Source: Paragonimus westermani
Taxonomy: Eukaryota > Platyhelminthes > Trematoda > Plagiorchiida > Troglotrematidae
Assembly (NCBI GenBank): GCA_008508345.1
Contig: QNGE01002402.1
Location: 1-64,000 of the forward strand
Direction of reading: 5' to 3'
DNA: 64,000 nucleotides
Shown: positions 45,209 through 55,584 of the stretch, in pieces
Position numbering within the stretch: position 1 is the first letter of the stretch
How the letters are laid out: every line of letters starts with the position of its first letter
The notes under the pieces: generated by a model
Databases searched by the model: none
Seen by the model: the letters and a program-made list of their open reading frames with translations, nothing else
What the model was told of the DNA's origin: nothing
Made by a program: the position numbers and the translations under genes

Positions 45209-45778
45209 TGTGCCGAAAGTAGGCGACAAAATTTGATTTGACACAACTTACCACCTTTAGCTGGGTATCTCTAAATGTAATTCAACATCTTCATCCAGAA
45301 TCCGGAAAAATATTTATTTACACGCAACTGGTCATACTCTAACTTCCCAAGACATTACATGGCACCAGTTCTGTGCAAATCTAACGTTTTAACTTTGAAC
45401 TGTGTAGGTGGTTGTTCCCCGAATTTTTGTCAATTCTGACCGACCGCTAACCTTCATATGAAGTCCATATGTCGTGACCGCAAAAGACGCTTGGCCAGTG
45501 AGTTCGTTCATTGCGCAAACTTCCGTACAGGTCATGTGAAAAACTAAACCACAAACGCGTGCACTCATTTACGCGACAGACATGCACTCGCATACATTGG
45601 GTGACAGTATGTTGTCATTGGCCTTGGTGAAAGTTCTCACACAGCACGTATACACTGTTCGCATAGTCTCTTCTTGTCCGTCTTGTTCGGGGCTTGTCTT
45701 CTTCCTGAATTTCGTCAGTGGTAATATAATGCTTGTGAGTAGTATACTATTCATAACGAAACTGCCTGTTATACAACA
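45209..45778 (-). repeat. 3' LTR of the minus-strand gypsy element
   Basis: The right end (tgttatacaaca, 45767-45778) is fixed by the polypurine tract and by the repeat at 49821-49832. The left end is inferred from the caaaa duplication and the TGTGCC start at 45209, so the 570-bp length is a prediction. Only its last 107 bp can be compared with the other LTR. Confidence 0.65.
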
Positions 45779-46470
45779 CTCCACCCCCTTCTGAGGTTTT
45801 TTGGTTCCTTCGCATTTGTTGGCGAATCCGCTCCGATCGACTCAGCGTTTCCTCCCGGATTATTGATCTTCTGGTTCGTCGCGACGGCATCTCGTGCCAC
45901 GTTGCTAACTCACCGGCATGCACTCGTTTCGTTTCACCGTCCTTCTTGATCGTGTGTACTGGGCCCCGTCTGGATATTACCAAATACGTACCTTTCCATT
46001 TAGGCAGAATTTTTCTTGATCGTGGCCGCTGTCATCCGTGTTCCGATGATCTCGATACTTCACCTTTTCTCCTAGGTTGAACATTCTAGTCTTGCCGAAC
46101 CGCTGCCTTGAGGATTGCTACTTTGTGCGTGCTTTCGATGCTTTCAGATTTCGTTTGGCTCTTTCTTTTTTGGCAACCAATTCTTTAGTGGAATCAATAC
46201 ACTCTGGCCATACCCCAATGTCCTCATCCACTGGAAGTCGAGGGGTTCTACCGTGCATCAATTGAAATGGAGATTCCTTCTTGCTCACCTGCACAGACGC
46301 CCGGTAAGCCAATAACACCAGTGGCAACGCAGACTCCCAGTCTCCTCCTTTGACTGATAACCATTCTTTGACCGTTCGGTTTTTACGTTCAGTTAGGCCA
46401 TTCGTTTTTGAGTGATATAGCGTCGTTCGGATGCGCTTGATTCCCAGTTGTTACATATGTGTTCGAAACT
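45747..46470 (-). pseudogene. Gypsy integrase C-terminal part, frameshifted
   Basis: The integrase core continues from the 445-codon frame after the TDQG block. The region with the catalytic Glu (LYHSKTNGLTERKNRTV, about 46375-46430) is in one frame, and LPLVLLAYRASVQ to VDEDIGVWPECID in 46327-46118. The C-terminal tail, MVISRRGPVHTIKKDGETKR and then AGELATWHEMPSRRTRR, lies in 45983-45747. Its stop codon is at about 45796, just before the polypurine tract. At least two frame changes separate the pieces. Confidence 0.8.
45779..45791 (-). promoter_or_regulatory. Polypurine tract of the minus-strand gypsy element
   Basis: On the minus strand the bases directly before the LTR read gaagggggtggag, a run of purines broken by one t. 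This is the usual plus-strand primer site. Confidence 0.75.
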
Positions 46471-46471
46471 C

Positions 46472-47809
46472 CTAGCTCTCGAAGCATGGTCCCTGATCTG
46501 TCAAGATCGTCTTTGGTACACCGTGGTTTGCTACGATGTGCTTCATCACCATGTCTCCCACCAAAGATGGTTTCTGACCCGGAACGCCAGTCGCTTCGAT
46601 CCAACGGGTAAAGTGTTCTGTCATGACCAGAACGTACTGGTTACCGCGGGCGCTCAGTGGAAGTGGGCCCATAAGATCCATAGACCAGAGTTCACCAATT
46701 TCGGAGACTGGTATTGGCTGTAAATGCTGTTGGGCTCCCCGACTGTCGCCTTTCAGTAACTGACATTTTCGGCATGCAAGCACGTAAGATGTCACATCCT
46801 CTTTCATCTTCGGCCAATGTGCTCTTTGTTGCTGCAGATCGTACGTCCTAGTGCATCCGGTGTGTGCCATTTCATGGCAGTCTGCCACCACTTTCCTCCT
46901 CACTTGTCTCGGGATGACTACCACTCGAGGGCGCCCAACGCCATATTGCCATGTCAATACGCCTGCACTGTTTAAGCCAATTCTTCCCCATTGGGATGCG
47001 ATTATTTTCAGCTCCTCATCTTTAGTATTTGTGGAGATTCTCACGCCTCTTGCCAGAGCCTCAGTCACGTTCCGAAGGACCTTATCCTGACGTTGTAGAC
47101 ATACTAGTGTTTGTGGGTCCTGCTCCATTATTAAGCCGTTGACTCCAAAGATCACTTTGGGTAGTTCATCGTCTATCTGCGGTCGAGAAAGAAAATCCGC
47201 GACGCAATTGCTCAAACCAGGCACATGGTTGATCGTGAAGTCATATTCCTGTAAACGTAATGCCCAGCAGATTAATTTGCCTCTCGGGTCCCTCGCTTTG
47301 ATGATCCATTCCAGGGGTTTGTGATCCGTCTCCACGTGGAACTGTTGACCCAACAGGTATGGCCTCCACTTGTCCAGTGTCCAGACGATTGCCAAACATT
47401 CCTTTTCAATAGTCGAATACTTCTGCTCCGTTGGAGTCAGGACTCTGCTGGCATACTCGATTACTCCTTCCTTTTGCTTGAGTACTGCCCCAATGCCACG
47501 GGCACCGGCATCTGTTGCTACGATGAACGTTTCTTTTGTATTCGGTAGTTTCAACGTCAGTTGTTGCCCGTTCATCGATTGTTGCATTCGCTTGAACACC
47601 CTCTGGGCATCGTCGGTCCATTCAAATTTCTTGTCTTTTTGAAGGAGTTCGTACAATGGCAATGCAATGGAATGAAAATTTTTCACGAACCGACTGTAGT
47701 ACCCCGCTTGACCCAAAAATTGTCTCAGTGTTCGTTTGGAATTCGGAGCCACGGCCTCTCTAATTGTTAACATTTCCTCTGGCAGAGGCCTGATTTCACC
47801 TTGTCCCAC
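46472..47809 (-). CDS. Gypsy pol: RT thumb, RNase H and integrase N-terminal half
   Basis: A 445-codon open frame, the longest in the window. Order: RT connection (LRQFLGQAGYYSRFVKNFHS), RNase H with FIVATDAGARGIGAVLKQ, STIEKECLAIVW and FHVETDHKPLEW, then the chromo-linker GLSNCVADFLSRPQ. The integrase zinc domain follows (HEMAHTGCTRTYDL and ACRKCQL: two His and two Cys), then MDLMGPLPLSARGNQ with the first core Asp and ILTDQG with the second. It starts after a stop in the RT and ends 16 bases past the TDQG block where the frame breaks. The encoded parts would degrade RNA and prepare cDNA for insertion. Confidence 0.92.
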   Translation of the reverse strand: MGQGEIRPLPEEMLTIREAVAPNSKRTLRQFLGQAGYYSRFVKNFHSIALPLYELLQKDKKFEWTDDAQRVFKRMQQSMNGQQLTLKLPNTKETFIVATDAGARGIGAVLKQKEGVIEYASRVLTPTEQKYSTIEKECLAIVWTLDKWRPYLLGQQFHVETDHKPLEWIIKARDPRGKLICWALRLQEYDFTINHVPGLSNCVADFLSRPQIDDELPKVIFGVNGLIMEQDPQTLVCLQRQDKVLRNVTEALARGVRISTNTKDEELKIIASQWGRIGLNSAGVLTWQYGVGRPRVVVIPRQVRRKVVADCHEMAHTGCTRTYDLQQQRAHWPKMKEDVTSYVLACRKCQLLKGDSRGAQQHLQPIPVSEIGELWSMDLMGPLPLSARGNQYVLVMTEHFTRWIEATGVPGQKPSLVGDMVMKHIVANHGVPKTILTDQGPCFES

Positions 47810-47815
47810 TTTGTG

Positions 47816-48343
47816 TCACAGTAACACCACCGATGATCGTCCGAGTTGTGACTTATCGGCATTGATCCGGAGTCCTGAGTTCTTAATGCGATTCAAGACA
47901 TCATCTATATGGGCAGCATGTTCTGATTCCGTGTTACTGTATATTACGATATCATCTCCGTATACCGCCATATTATCCGGTCGTTTTACCAGCTGAACCA
48001 TCAGGCGCCGAAATGTGAACGGTGCCCCGGATAGGCCAAACGGCGTGAGTTTGAACTGATATTGTTTTTCGCCTACCGTGAATGCAGTCTTCTCACGATC
48101 CGTGGGTTTAATTGGTACCTGCCAGTATCCGGAGCGTAAGTCCCAAACTGTGAAGAACTTCGCCTGCTGTATCTCGTCAAAAATATCAGCGACGGACGGT
48201 ATTGGTACGACTGTATTCTGTGTTACCTCATTCAGCCGTCTGAACTCCACACAAAAGCGGTACTTCCCGTTGGACTTCTTCACCAGGAGAACAGGCGAGC
48301 TGTACAGACTGTTGGCTTCTTTGATAACATCCTCGCTCAGCAT
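47816..48343 (-). CDS. Gypsy reverse transcriptase core
   Basis: A 175-codon frame with the fingers and palm. SPVLLVKKSNGKYRFCVEFR, then KFFTVWDLRSGYWQVPIKP with the first Asp, YQFKLTPFGLSGAPFTFRRL, and VYGDDIVIYS with the catalytic box at 47950-47961. The box has Gly between Tyr and the Asp pair, an accepted variant. The N-terminus is cut by a frame change near 48340, and the C-terminus by a stop at 47816-47818 directly before the next frame. The two pol frames together would span a complete RT, but they are separated by the stop. Confidence 0.9.
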   Translation of the reverse strand: MLSEDVIKEANSLYSSPVLLVKKSNGKYRFCVEFRRLNEVTQNTVVPIPSVADIFDEIQQAKFFTVWDLRSGYWQVPIKPTDREKTAFTVGEKQYQFKLTPFGLSGAPFTFRRLMVQLVKRPDNMAVYGDDIVIYSNTESEHAAHIDDVLNRIKNSGLRINADKSQLGRSSVVLL

Positions 48344-48600
48344 GTTCTGTATTTGTCCTCCTCAAGATGAACCGGTATCCTGCGAGGTCCGTGGGGTCGA
48401 AGTGTTCCGGTTGTTGGTATTTCATGTGCAATCCAGTTGCAAAATCCGTGCGGATCATCGTCATTCGTAAATACTTCCGCGTATTTCTCGACTGTGGACT
48501 GGAGCAAGGAAGCTGTGCAACTGGGGGTTTTAGCCTTGCGTACTTGGTTGACGCTATCCTTTCGCTGTCCTATGAGGGTCAGGGGTCCATGTCTGGTTGA
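48337..48600 (-). pseudogene. Gypsy pol linker between protease and RT
   Basis: Frames 48464-48228 and 48603-48337 overlap. The latter contains EKYAEVFTNDDDPHGFCNW and HEIPTTGTLRPHGPRRIP, the stretch that precedes RT in gypsy pol and begins where the protease ends. A frame change joins it to RT at about 48340. Confidence 0.7.
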
Positions 48601-48930
48601 CAACTTCTAAGCTTCAAGTCAATCACGGCATCTGTTGCAGCGAGGAAATCTGCTCCAACTATCGTTTGCTTGGTTTCTGGGGCCACAATGAAACGGTGCT
48701 TTACGATATAACCGCCGATACGTACCCCACATTCTTTCACACCGTCAACCAGTAGACTATGACTTCCAACCGTCCTGATCATCATGGATGTCGGTTCTAG
48801 GCTTTACTTTCCTGCACGAGCAATCAACGAAATAGCTGCCTCTGTATCGACCAGACACTCTTCTACATCTCCATAAACTTCAACCCTTGCATGTACGACC
48901 CGCTTCTCAATCGCTCTCATTAGTAGTTGA
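48579..48930 (-). pseudogene. Gypsy protease with altered active site
   Basis: The active-site loop in the piece read leftward from about 48920 is ECLVDTEAAISLI. Glu replaces Gly after Asp-Thr (48840-48848), which would disturb the conserved turn. A TAA at about 48808-48810 follows GK. The next Met opens frame 48785-48579, with GGYIVKHRFIVAPETKQTIV and then GADFLAATDAVIDL, the second conserved half (the flap side and the GADFL block). The protease would release gag and pol products; this one cannot. Confidence 0.8.
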
Positions 48931-49142
48931 CCCAACAAAGAGAACAATTACGAAACACTATCTTTAGACCTCTTAGACGGCCGGGTAGGGCAATCCTTCT
49001 TCCAATGTCCTTTTTCCCCACATATGAAGCGGCATCCTGATTGATCGTTCTTCCGTGATGCTGTTCTCAAGGCAGCTACATCCGTTGCGAATTGCTCCAT
49101 TTCTTTCTGCACTTCTTCTAGTGTCTTCTTGTCCGTATTGCT
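48931..49142 (-). pseudogene. Gypsy gag zinc-knuckle end, truncated by gap
   Basis: Reading leftward from the gap edge: TDKKTLEEVQKEMEQFATDV, then CRFICGEKGHWKKDC, then PTRPSKRS. The knuckle has three residues between the first two Cys instead of two, while the Cys-4-His and His-4-Cys spacings are normal. In the live element it would bind RNA. The gag N-terminus and capsid are not present before the gap. Confidence 0.75.
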
Positions 49143-49725
49143 NNNNNNNNNNNNNNNNNNNNNNNNNNNNNNNNNNNNNNNNNNNNNNNNNNNNNNNNNN
49201 NNNNNNNNNNNNNNNNNNNNNNNNNNNNNNNNNNNNNNNNNNNNNNNNNNNNNNNNNNNNNNNNNNNNNNNNNNNNNNNNNNNNNNNNNNNNNNNNNNNN
49301 NNNNNNNNNNNNNNNNNNNNNNNNNNNNNNNNNNNNNNNNNNNNNNNNNNNNNNNNNNNNNNNNNNNNNNNNNNNNNNNNNNNNNNNNNNNNNNNNNNNN
49401 NNNNNNNNNNNNNNNNNNNNNNNNNNNNNNNNNNNNNNNNNNNNNNNNNNNNNNNNNNNNNNNNNNNNNNNNNNNNNNNNNNNNNNNNNNNNNNNNNNNN
49501 NNNNNNNNNNNNNNNNNNNNNNNNNNNNNNNNNNNNNNNNNNNNNNNNNNNNNNNNNNNNNNNNNNNNNNNNNNNNNNNNNNNNNNNNNNNNNNNNNNNN
49601 NNNNNNNNNNNNNNNNNNNNNNNNNNNNNNNNNNNNNNNNNNNNNNNNNNNNNNNNNNNNNNNNNNNNNNNNNNNNNNNNNNNNNNNNNNNNNNNNNNNN
49701 NNNNNNNNNNNNNNNNNNNNNNNNN
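49143..49725. other. Assembly gap, 583 N
   Basis: A run of 583 N within the 5' part of the minus-strand gypsy element. If the 5' LTR is 570 bp, its inner edge would be at 49263 and only about 120 bp would remain for leader and gag. This is far too short, so the gap size is probably nominal. Long frames running through the Ns are artefacts. Confidence 0.95.
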
Positions 49726-49832
49726 TCTTGTCCGTCTTGTTCGGGGCTTGTCTTCTTCCTGAATTTCGTCAGTGGTAATATAATGCTTGTGAGTAGTATA
49801 CTATTCATAACGAAACTGCCTGTTAAACAACA
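49726..49832 (-). repeat. 5' LTR of the minus-strand gypsy element, outer part
   Basis: The visible 107 bp repeat 45672-45778 (offset 4054) with a single visible difference near the end (ttaaac vs ttatac). The inner part is in the gap. The outer end ...caaca is followed by caaaa. Confidence 0.85.
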
Positions 49833-49837
49833 CAAAA
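49833..49837. repeat. Target-site duplication, right copy (caaaa)
   Basis: Direct repeat of 45204-45208, abutting the right LTR end. Confidence 0.65.
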
Positions 49838-52619
49838 CTGTCATTATTTTTGACGTAAACAAACCTAGTAAACTACTTATTTTTTACGGAAGATATGTTT
49901 GTTCAAAAGACCGGAAATTCACCTGCCCAAAGCTCACTGTTTACCCGAATTGACTCGACAGTCAGAAATTTGCATCCGAACGTCACCATCGAGAGGAAAT
50001 GTTTAGCTATTCTTCTTTGCTGGCTTTTAAGCAAAGGTCTGTTGCAGATGAAACTGCTCCAATATTATATTCTAAGATTTATTTAAGAAAATTTATCAAC
50101 AACCTTACCTTTTCATATATATTTGAATGCATGACCCTTTGCGTTATGAGGTATGAATGCATTCGTCGTTTTGAGATAATTACTTTTTAGCTGTATGCAA
50201 TTTGTGAGACAGAAAACTATAAACCATATGAGTGTCACTATTTATTCATTTACAGATCGGCTGTTTGCTTGTAGTTTTTAAGTCATCAGCTTTCAGTTGA
50301 CTGAGTAAGCTTAAATAGAATTGTAATATGGTGACTCTTATTGCTTTGCTTTCTTTTGTTTTTATATTGGATTTCAAATTTTGGAACAGCTGATTTAATG
50401 ATTGAACTCGTTTTCGGTTACACTTAGTGGTTACAAAGCAAAATGATGTTAAACTGAACTCGAGAGAAACAAATAGTCAATTGACTTATGAGGTCAATCA
50501 CGTCCCAGTTACGAATACAAACAAAAGTCTGACGTGATTAGTTTACAGTTATGATGCGGTTGGGATCGCATGCACAGAAATGAATTCAAACAATGAATTT
50601 TTGTGATTGCAATGCTCAGAGCGAGTTTAGTGAACTCAATGACCATTACTCAATGATTGGATAGTGCGGCATTGGATTCTTATTGGGGTCCTAGTTAAGA
50701 CTTTCTTCACGATGAAGTTTGAAATGAGTAGTCGAATACATGTGTTCATGTACGTAGTACGGTCAGTCACAGATCAACAAATATATGAACCGTTTTTGAA
50801 CTGTTATTCAGTAATTTATAGCCTATAGTTTCATTGAAATTTGCTAATCAGCAAGCCCCTCTGGATATGCTCATTTGACATCATGTTGACGGATCGGTCC
50901 GGCCTAAGATTTATAGTTAGGTAACCTAAAATGGCCGGTATATCCAGTCCAGCATGTGTCTCGCTGACCCACTAATAAGTCTTGTAATCAAAATGCACAC
51001 TTTGTTAGATTATCACTCTTGTCCACAGTATTCATGAAGTTACTTAATCGAAGCGATCTGTTACAGTAATGTGGAGTCAAGATGTACCCGACAGGGAAGA
51101 AATTATTACATATTTTGGTGCAGTGCGACAAAATCTTCCACACAGCCACGATGTGCTTTTAACATTCTGTGTTTTCAGCATGGTGATGACCACGCTTGTC
51201 CGCGATGCTGCCTCTGATCACATGACTGTTTGACAGCACTGTTAACCAACAATGAAGTGCTGTCAGTAACGGTAGTAAACATGGTGACGACGATCTTGCA
51301 TTGTTGGTCAATCGGTCGGTCTTTTTGATATCATTGAAAACTTTCGAAATAATTCTTATTCTGGCAGTGCTCTGACGTTCATTCTGACTATCCTAAATAC
51401 TTACTAAAATCAGGGTGGAACAAACGGAAATCGGTTTTCTTATTTAACCTTTGTTCACAGGCAACGGTGAAGTCACTGTCCAAAAAGCTTCCGGGCTTCA
51501 TTCGCTTTTATCATCCGCATTAATAGACCAGGTCAACGTGACGACAAAATCATATTTCAACCAATAAAAATAGTTAAATACTCGGTTTTTCCCATAACCC
51601 TGGCTGCTCCCAAAATGTTCAAAATGTCCAGCGCAACCCTAATTTTTAATTAGGAGCACCAAGTAACACTAAAATATTAGCATTTCACCATTCTGCTGAT
51701 ATAAATGACATCGTCCGAAGGGAACCAGTATCAGACAGGGAAAATGTCACCCAAAAAGGTTAATAACAAATTGTCAAAAAATTCCCTGTATTCTGTTACC
51801 ATTTCTGACGGTTTGCCTTCGTTTGATGTCGGCTGCCTGAACAATGATTCTTTATCCCCAATCGATCCATACATAACATTAGGCTTATTTATTACCAACG
51901 AAATGATTGCCTCGAAAGTTGCTGAAAATTATCATAAAACCTATCGTGGCTGTTGCTCCGGTTCCCCGCAGACTTGACTTCTCAATGAATAAGGTACACA
52001 CAGACGTCCTCCTAGTTAACACGTATGACAACTGGGCATCCATTTTTCTGTAATACACACCGTAGTCTTGGGATTGGATCGGGTCAGGTCTTCAGTATAC
52101 CTTTAATTAAACTTTCATTCGAACTGAGACACTGATCTCTTTAACTCCGTCTGGGTTTTACAATTCACCTACAACCAGGCAGGGCCCACACAATCAACAA
52201 CTTAGGCTAAGATCATGCTGTTGTTTCCAGAAACTTATAGTTCAGGGCCAAATGTTGTGATGTTTCTATTTGTTTGCTCCGTTTATTTGTCAGCTTACAA
52301 ACGTTTCCACTCTCTACCAGGAAAAATGCCACCCCAACTGGAAAAGCATTAAAATAATCCCCTTTCTCTAAAATAGTAATTCGCACACAGTATACCGTAA
52401 ACTAATGATGATGATAAATATGAAAGACATTTGCTACTCTTGGAACACAACTCTGAACTTCTTCTCCGTGTCTCAGAAAATAGCAAACGAAAAAAAGTGG
52501 GCTTATAAATCAAAAGACTACTCACCCGTCAAGTACATTTTAAATTTTATCGGATGTGAATCAAACTGTTCTACTTTTGTGTACATCGACACAATATGGG
52601 CTGGCAAAAACTGCCGAAA
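49838..52619. other. Stretch with no supported gene
   Basis: About 2.8 kb, AT-rich. The largest frame is 90 codons (51705-51977, plus) with no recognisable domain. A 74-codon frame (52405-52629) runs to the start of the next RT remnant. No repeats were recognised. Confidence 0.5.
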
Positions 52620-52624
52620 GATCT

Positions 52625-54290
52625 GGTAGATCATGAGAAGGTTGAATGAACTGAACACATCAGCCAAGAAACCAGTTGTTGACTTCGAAGAGCTCAACCA
52701 ACATTTAGAGGGATAACAAGTAACTTCCCCTCAGCTCCTATCGAAATTTTGTTCCTCACCAAATTCTCAGCCACAGTCGACTGTTTCCAAAGAACTTATC
52801 CGATTAAGGTCAAACAAAACAAGCGGACGCGATGTCTCATCACCCGGTGTTATTGAGGAACGTGCGGGATTTTCACGTCAACCTCTAGTTGAGTTATTCA
52901 CCCAAAGTTTCAAACAATGCAAATTTGCTGACGGTTGGAGAACAGCATGCACAACACCAACTTTTAAAAAGAGAACGGCTAAATCCCACTTGATTTCACG
53001 TACGTACGAAGCATTGACAAATTTTGCAAAACTCATTCTTGCTTATATGGAAGCCCAGGTGAACATCGTAAATCCCAGTCAGTTTGCCCATCATCATTCA
53101 CGCTTAGCCTTGGATGCTGTCGCATATCTAGTCCATTTCATTCTGTCATCGCTTGATGGAAACTCAGGAACCGTCCGCATATCTCAAACTACAGTGGTGC
53201 TTTTGCAAGTGTTCTGTGAGCGACGCCACTTCAGATCCTCAAAGAATCCGAAATTCAAATTTCAACCATCAGACTTTTGCGTGATTATTTTACTAACCGA
53301 AGCCAATTTACTCAGTTTGATGATCAGGCCCTTTCGTCACTGATCACTGGCTCCGATGTTCTGTGGCGTGCAATCCTCTCCCCATTTTTATTTTCACCCC
53401 ATATCGCCTTCTTGCTAGTAAACCGTGACAAATAGTTAATCGGATATACAGATGACATGGTGTTGGGTAACGAAAATCCAGGTATACTTTCCCCCGCCTT
53501 CCTGGACTGTCTTTCCGAGCTAGCATGTCGGTCTGAGTCTCTCACCTTGTCCCATAACAAATCCAAATGTAATGACACTCTACCTTTGCTCTTGAATAAG
53601 AACCAATGTGCGAAACTCTCTAATGCTTGCTCCACAATTTCATACGTAATGAACATTCCCCTCAATTAGTTCGAGCACTAACATGGCAACTTAATGTTAT
53701 TAATTTTTTCACCAAAGTCCGGAGGCTTTCGTTTCGTATCCGGCGCTTAGCTCTTCTCTTCATTCCCCACCACGTGGTCAATCGTTTTACTCAAACTTGT
53801 GTATTTCCACATTAGATGTATCCAGATCTTTCCGAGTGTGCCTGTGCATCTTTGGCTAGATCCTTGTACAAACATTTAACTGCATGCACTCGGTCTTATC
53901 ATTTTTTCGTTACTGCTTACTTAGAACACACGCATAGGGTTATGTAAGGTGTATCTCCACAGACATCTCCACCGATCTCTTCGGTTACCATACGCGAACT
54001 AGGTCACATGGTCCCTGTTCACATGGTTGACTGTGAGTATGTTTCAGTTTCAGCTATCTGTCGTTGGTTTTTTCGCGCTCAAAAAGACTATACATTTCAT
54101 CCCCATCACGTGCAAATAAAGGCGCTTCATCCTCACTACAGGCACTGGAACAACTTACTACATCCGAACGTTGTAAGGTTCCCGTTACCCAGGTGGTCAT
54201 TTCTGTCATCTTTTTATCACACTCAAGAAATCTTGTTGCTTCTCTCTGAGGTGTATAAGTCGCTCGCCCTACAATGTGACTAGTGATTCA
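52625..54290 (+). mobile_element. Non-LTR retrotransposon remnant (RT and C-terminal part)
   Basis: On the plus strand, RRLNELNTSAKKPVVDFEEL (about 52634-52693) starts a region before RT. SKELIRLRSNKTSGRDVSSP and LVELFTQSFKQCKFADGWRT form the RT fingers. ALDAVAYLVHFILSSLDGNS, at about 53110-53165, leads into the first palm strand, whose Asp-containing motif is lost. GYTDDMVLGNENP, at about 53443-53480, is the catalytic box with Thr as second residue. The C-terminal helix region continues to about 53660, and a tail with RSKRLYISSPSRAN lies at about 54070-54120. Stops and frame changes are many. It is a different family from the CR1-like copies. Confidence 0.7.
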
Positions 54291-54682
54291 GTTCTTTGCA
54301 TTTCTATCTGAGCCTAAAGTCAAACCAACTCAGAACAATCTGTCTACATCCCAACTACGAATCCGCACACAAATAGGGATGATCAGGATGCCCAATTTGA
54401 GCAACTGAACACTAAGATGTGTATGACGCAGTTTCCTCTATTATCGTCTAGTTGCTATTTTAAGTACGTTGTCGATTGTATAACTAGTAATCAGTAGCAA
54501 ATCAGTAAAATAATGTGTCGTTACAAGTACTGACACATTCGTCCGATTCGAGTGGGGCAATGAACCCTGTGAATCTGTTATGCGAGGGCGACTAGGAATT
54601 TCCCGGAAAAAGTTACCGCAACATCTATGCGTGGTATTACGTTAACGGTGGATCAACAAAATTCGTTATGATATGGATGCAT
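54291..54682. other. Short stretch with no supported gene
   Basis: About 390 bp between the non-LTR remnant and the Penelope-like pair. It has no open frame of note and no motif. Confidence 0.5.
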
Positions 54683-55545
54683 TTCGCACACTATCGCCAG
54701 CCATAAACGTGGGACTAACGTGAAAACAAAACCAACATGATCTAGACGAAATAATTAGAGGTGCAAATCGGACTGGATCGTGATTGGTACTCCTGGCTGA
54801 ATCCACACACTGAACAAAGTTTGACAGTCAATTGTTTTTGTGCGTATAAAACCGGCTGTCGACGGCTGACCAACAATGGTTCGATACACTTGAGAATTTG
54901 TTGATGTTGAGCATTCATCAAGACCAAACAAACATGCGATATTGACGCCGTGATCCGTGTTCCATAAGTGTCTTGTAATAGATGAAGCGGCGTCTCGTCC
55001 TTGCTGAGGGTGTCACGTTAGTGGGTAAGTTAGTGCGACTGTCAACCACTTTGGGATGTGCTCGTTGGTTCTGTTTTTAAGCATTCTTTCTGTCCTACCA
55101 ATGTATGTTTCCGCAACTGCAAAAAAAACTGATAGATACAGTGGCTGATAGAAAACTTAGGGATTGGCTTTTTGATCGGGGGTTGAAGTAACCTAGTCGT
55201 TTGTGAGAGCAGGACGGGCCTTGGTGCATTACACACACGTTTCAACGCAACAGTAATCACCTTTCCAAAGGTGTTCATCAGACTATCACCTGTGAAGTGG
55301 AGTTTGATGTATACGGCTCTTCATGGACTTCGACCGTGACATTTTCTGTAGAACTAAGTTTACTCCCTTTCCGGATGGAACTTTCTGGCAAAATTTTAGC
55401 TCGAGTGCGTTTCGTACAACACTGTTCAGCTTGTAGTCTATCCTAGAAGCATATTCTTGACGCTCTGTAAAACAGTGTACGTGTCAGTGACTTTTTGTGA
55501 GCAACATGAGCAAAACTTATGAAGTGCGTGTACTGTCCCATCCAT
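54683..55545 (-). pseudogene. Penelope-like element C-terminal part with GIY-YIG nuclease
   Basis: Leftward from about 55545: HKKSLTRTLFYRASRIC, a block from the end of the RT region. Then the nuclease: CIYQF (55142-55128, the GIY strand), a T run of 8 (A run on plus, 55121-55128) where one extra base shifts the frame, and TYIGRTERMLKNRTNEHIP (YIG strand and the conserved Arg and His). SITRHLWNTDHGVNI follows, and the C-terminal QPVLYAQKQLTVKLC is in frame 54927-54742. In an active element this nuclease cuts target DNA. Frame breaks at the T run and beyond make it non-functional. Confidence 0.75.
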
Positions 55546-55584
55546 GTTGGTTTACGGTGCACTGAACGTTCAGTAGGTCCATCT

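Larger units (their letters stand above)
45209..49832 (-). mobile_element. Ty3/gypsy LTR retrotransposon with assembly gap
   Basis: The minus strand carries gag zinc knuckle, protease, RT, RNase H and integrase. A polypurine tract lies next to the left LTR (3' LTR). The sequence 45672-45778 recurs at 49726-49832 (offset 4054, two or fewer differences), so the right side is the 5' LTR, most of which is hidden in the N gap. A matching caaaa on both outer sides supports the ends. Predicted LTR length is 570 bp. Pol is nearly complete but broken by a stop and frameshifts. The gypsy element at 36439-41532 is a different family. Confidence 0.88.

Noticed and set aside
48948..49953. Very long open frames of 235-304 codons across 49055-49953 on both strands
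   Set aside because: They run through 583 undetermined bases; the openness is an artefact of the N run. Only the zinc-knuckle end (48948-49142) is real.
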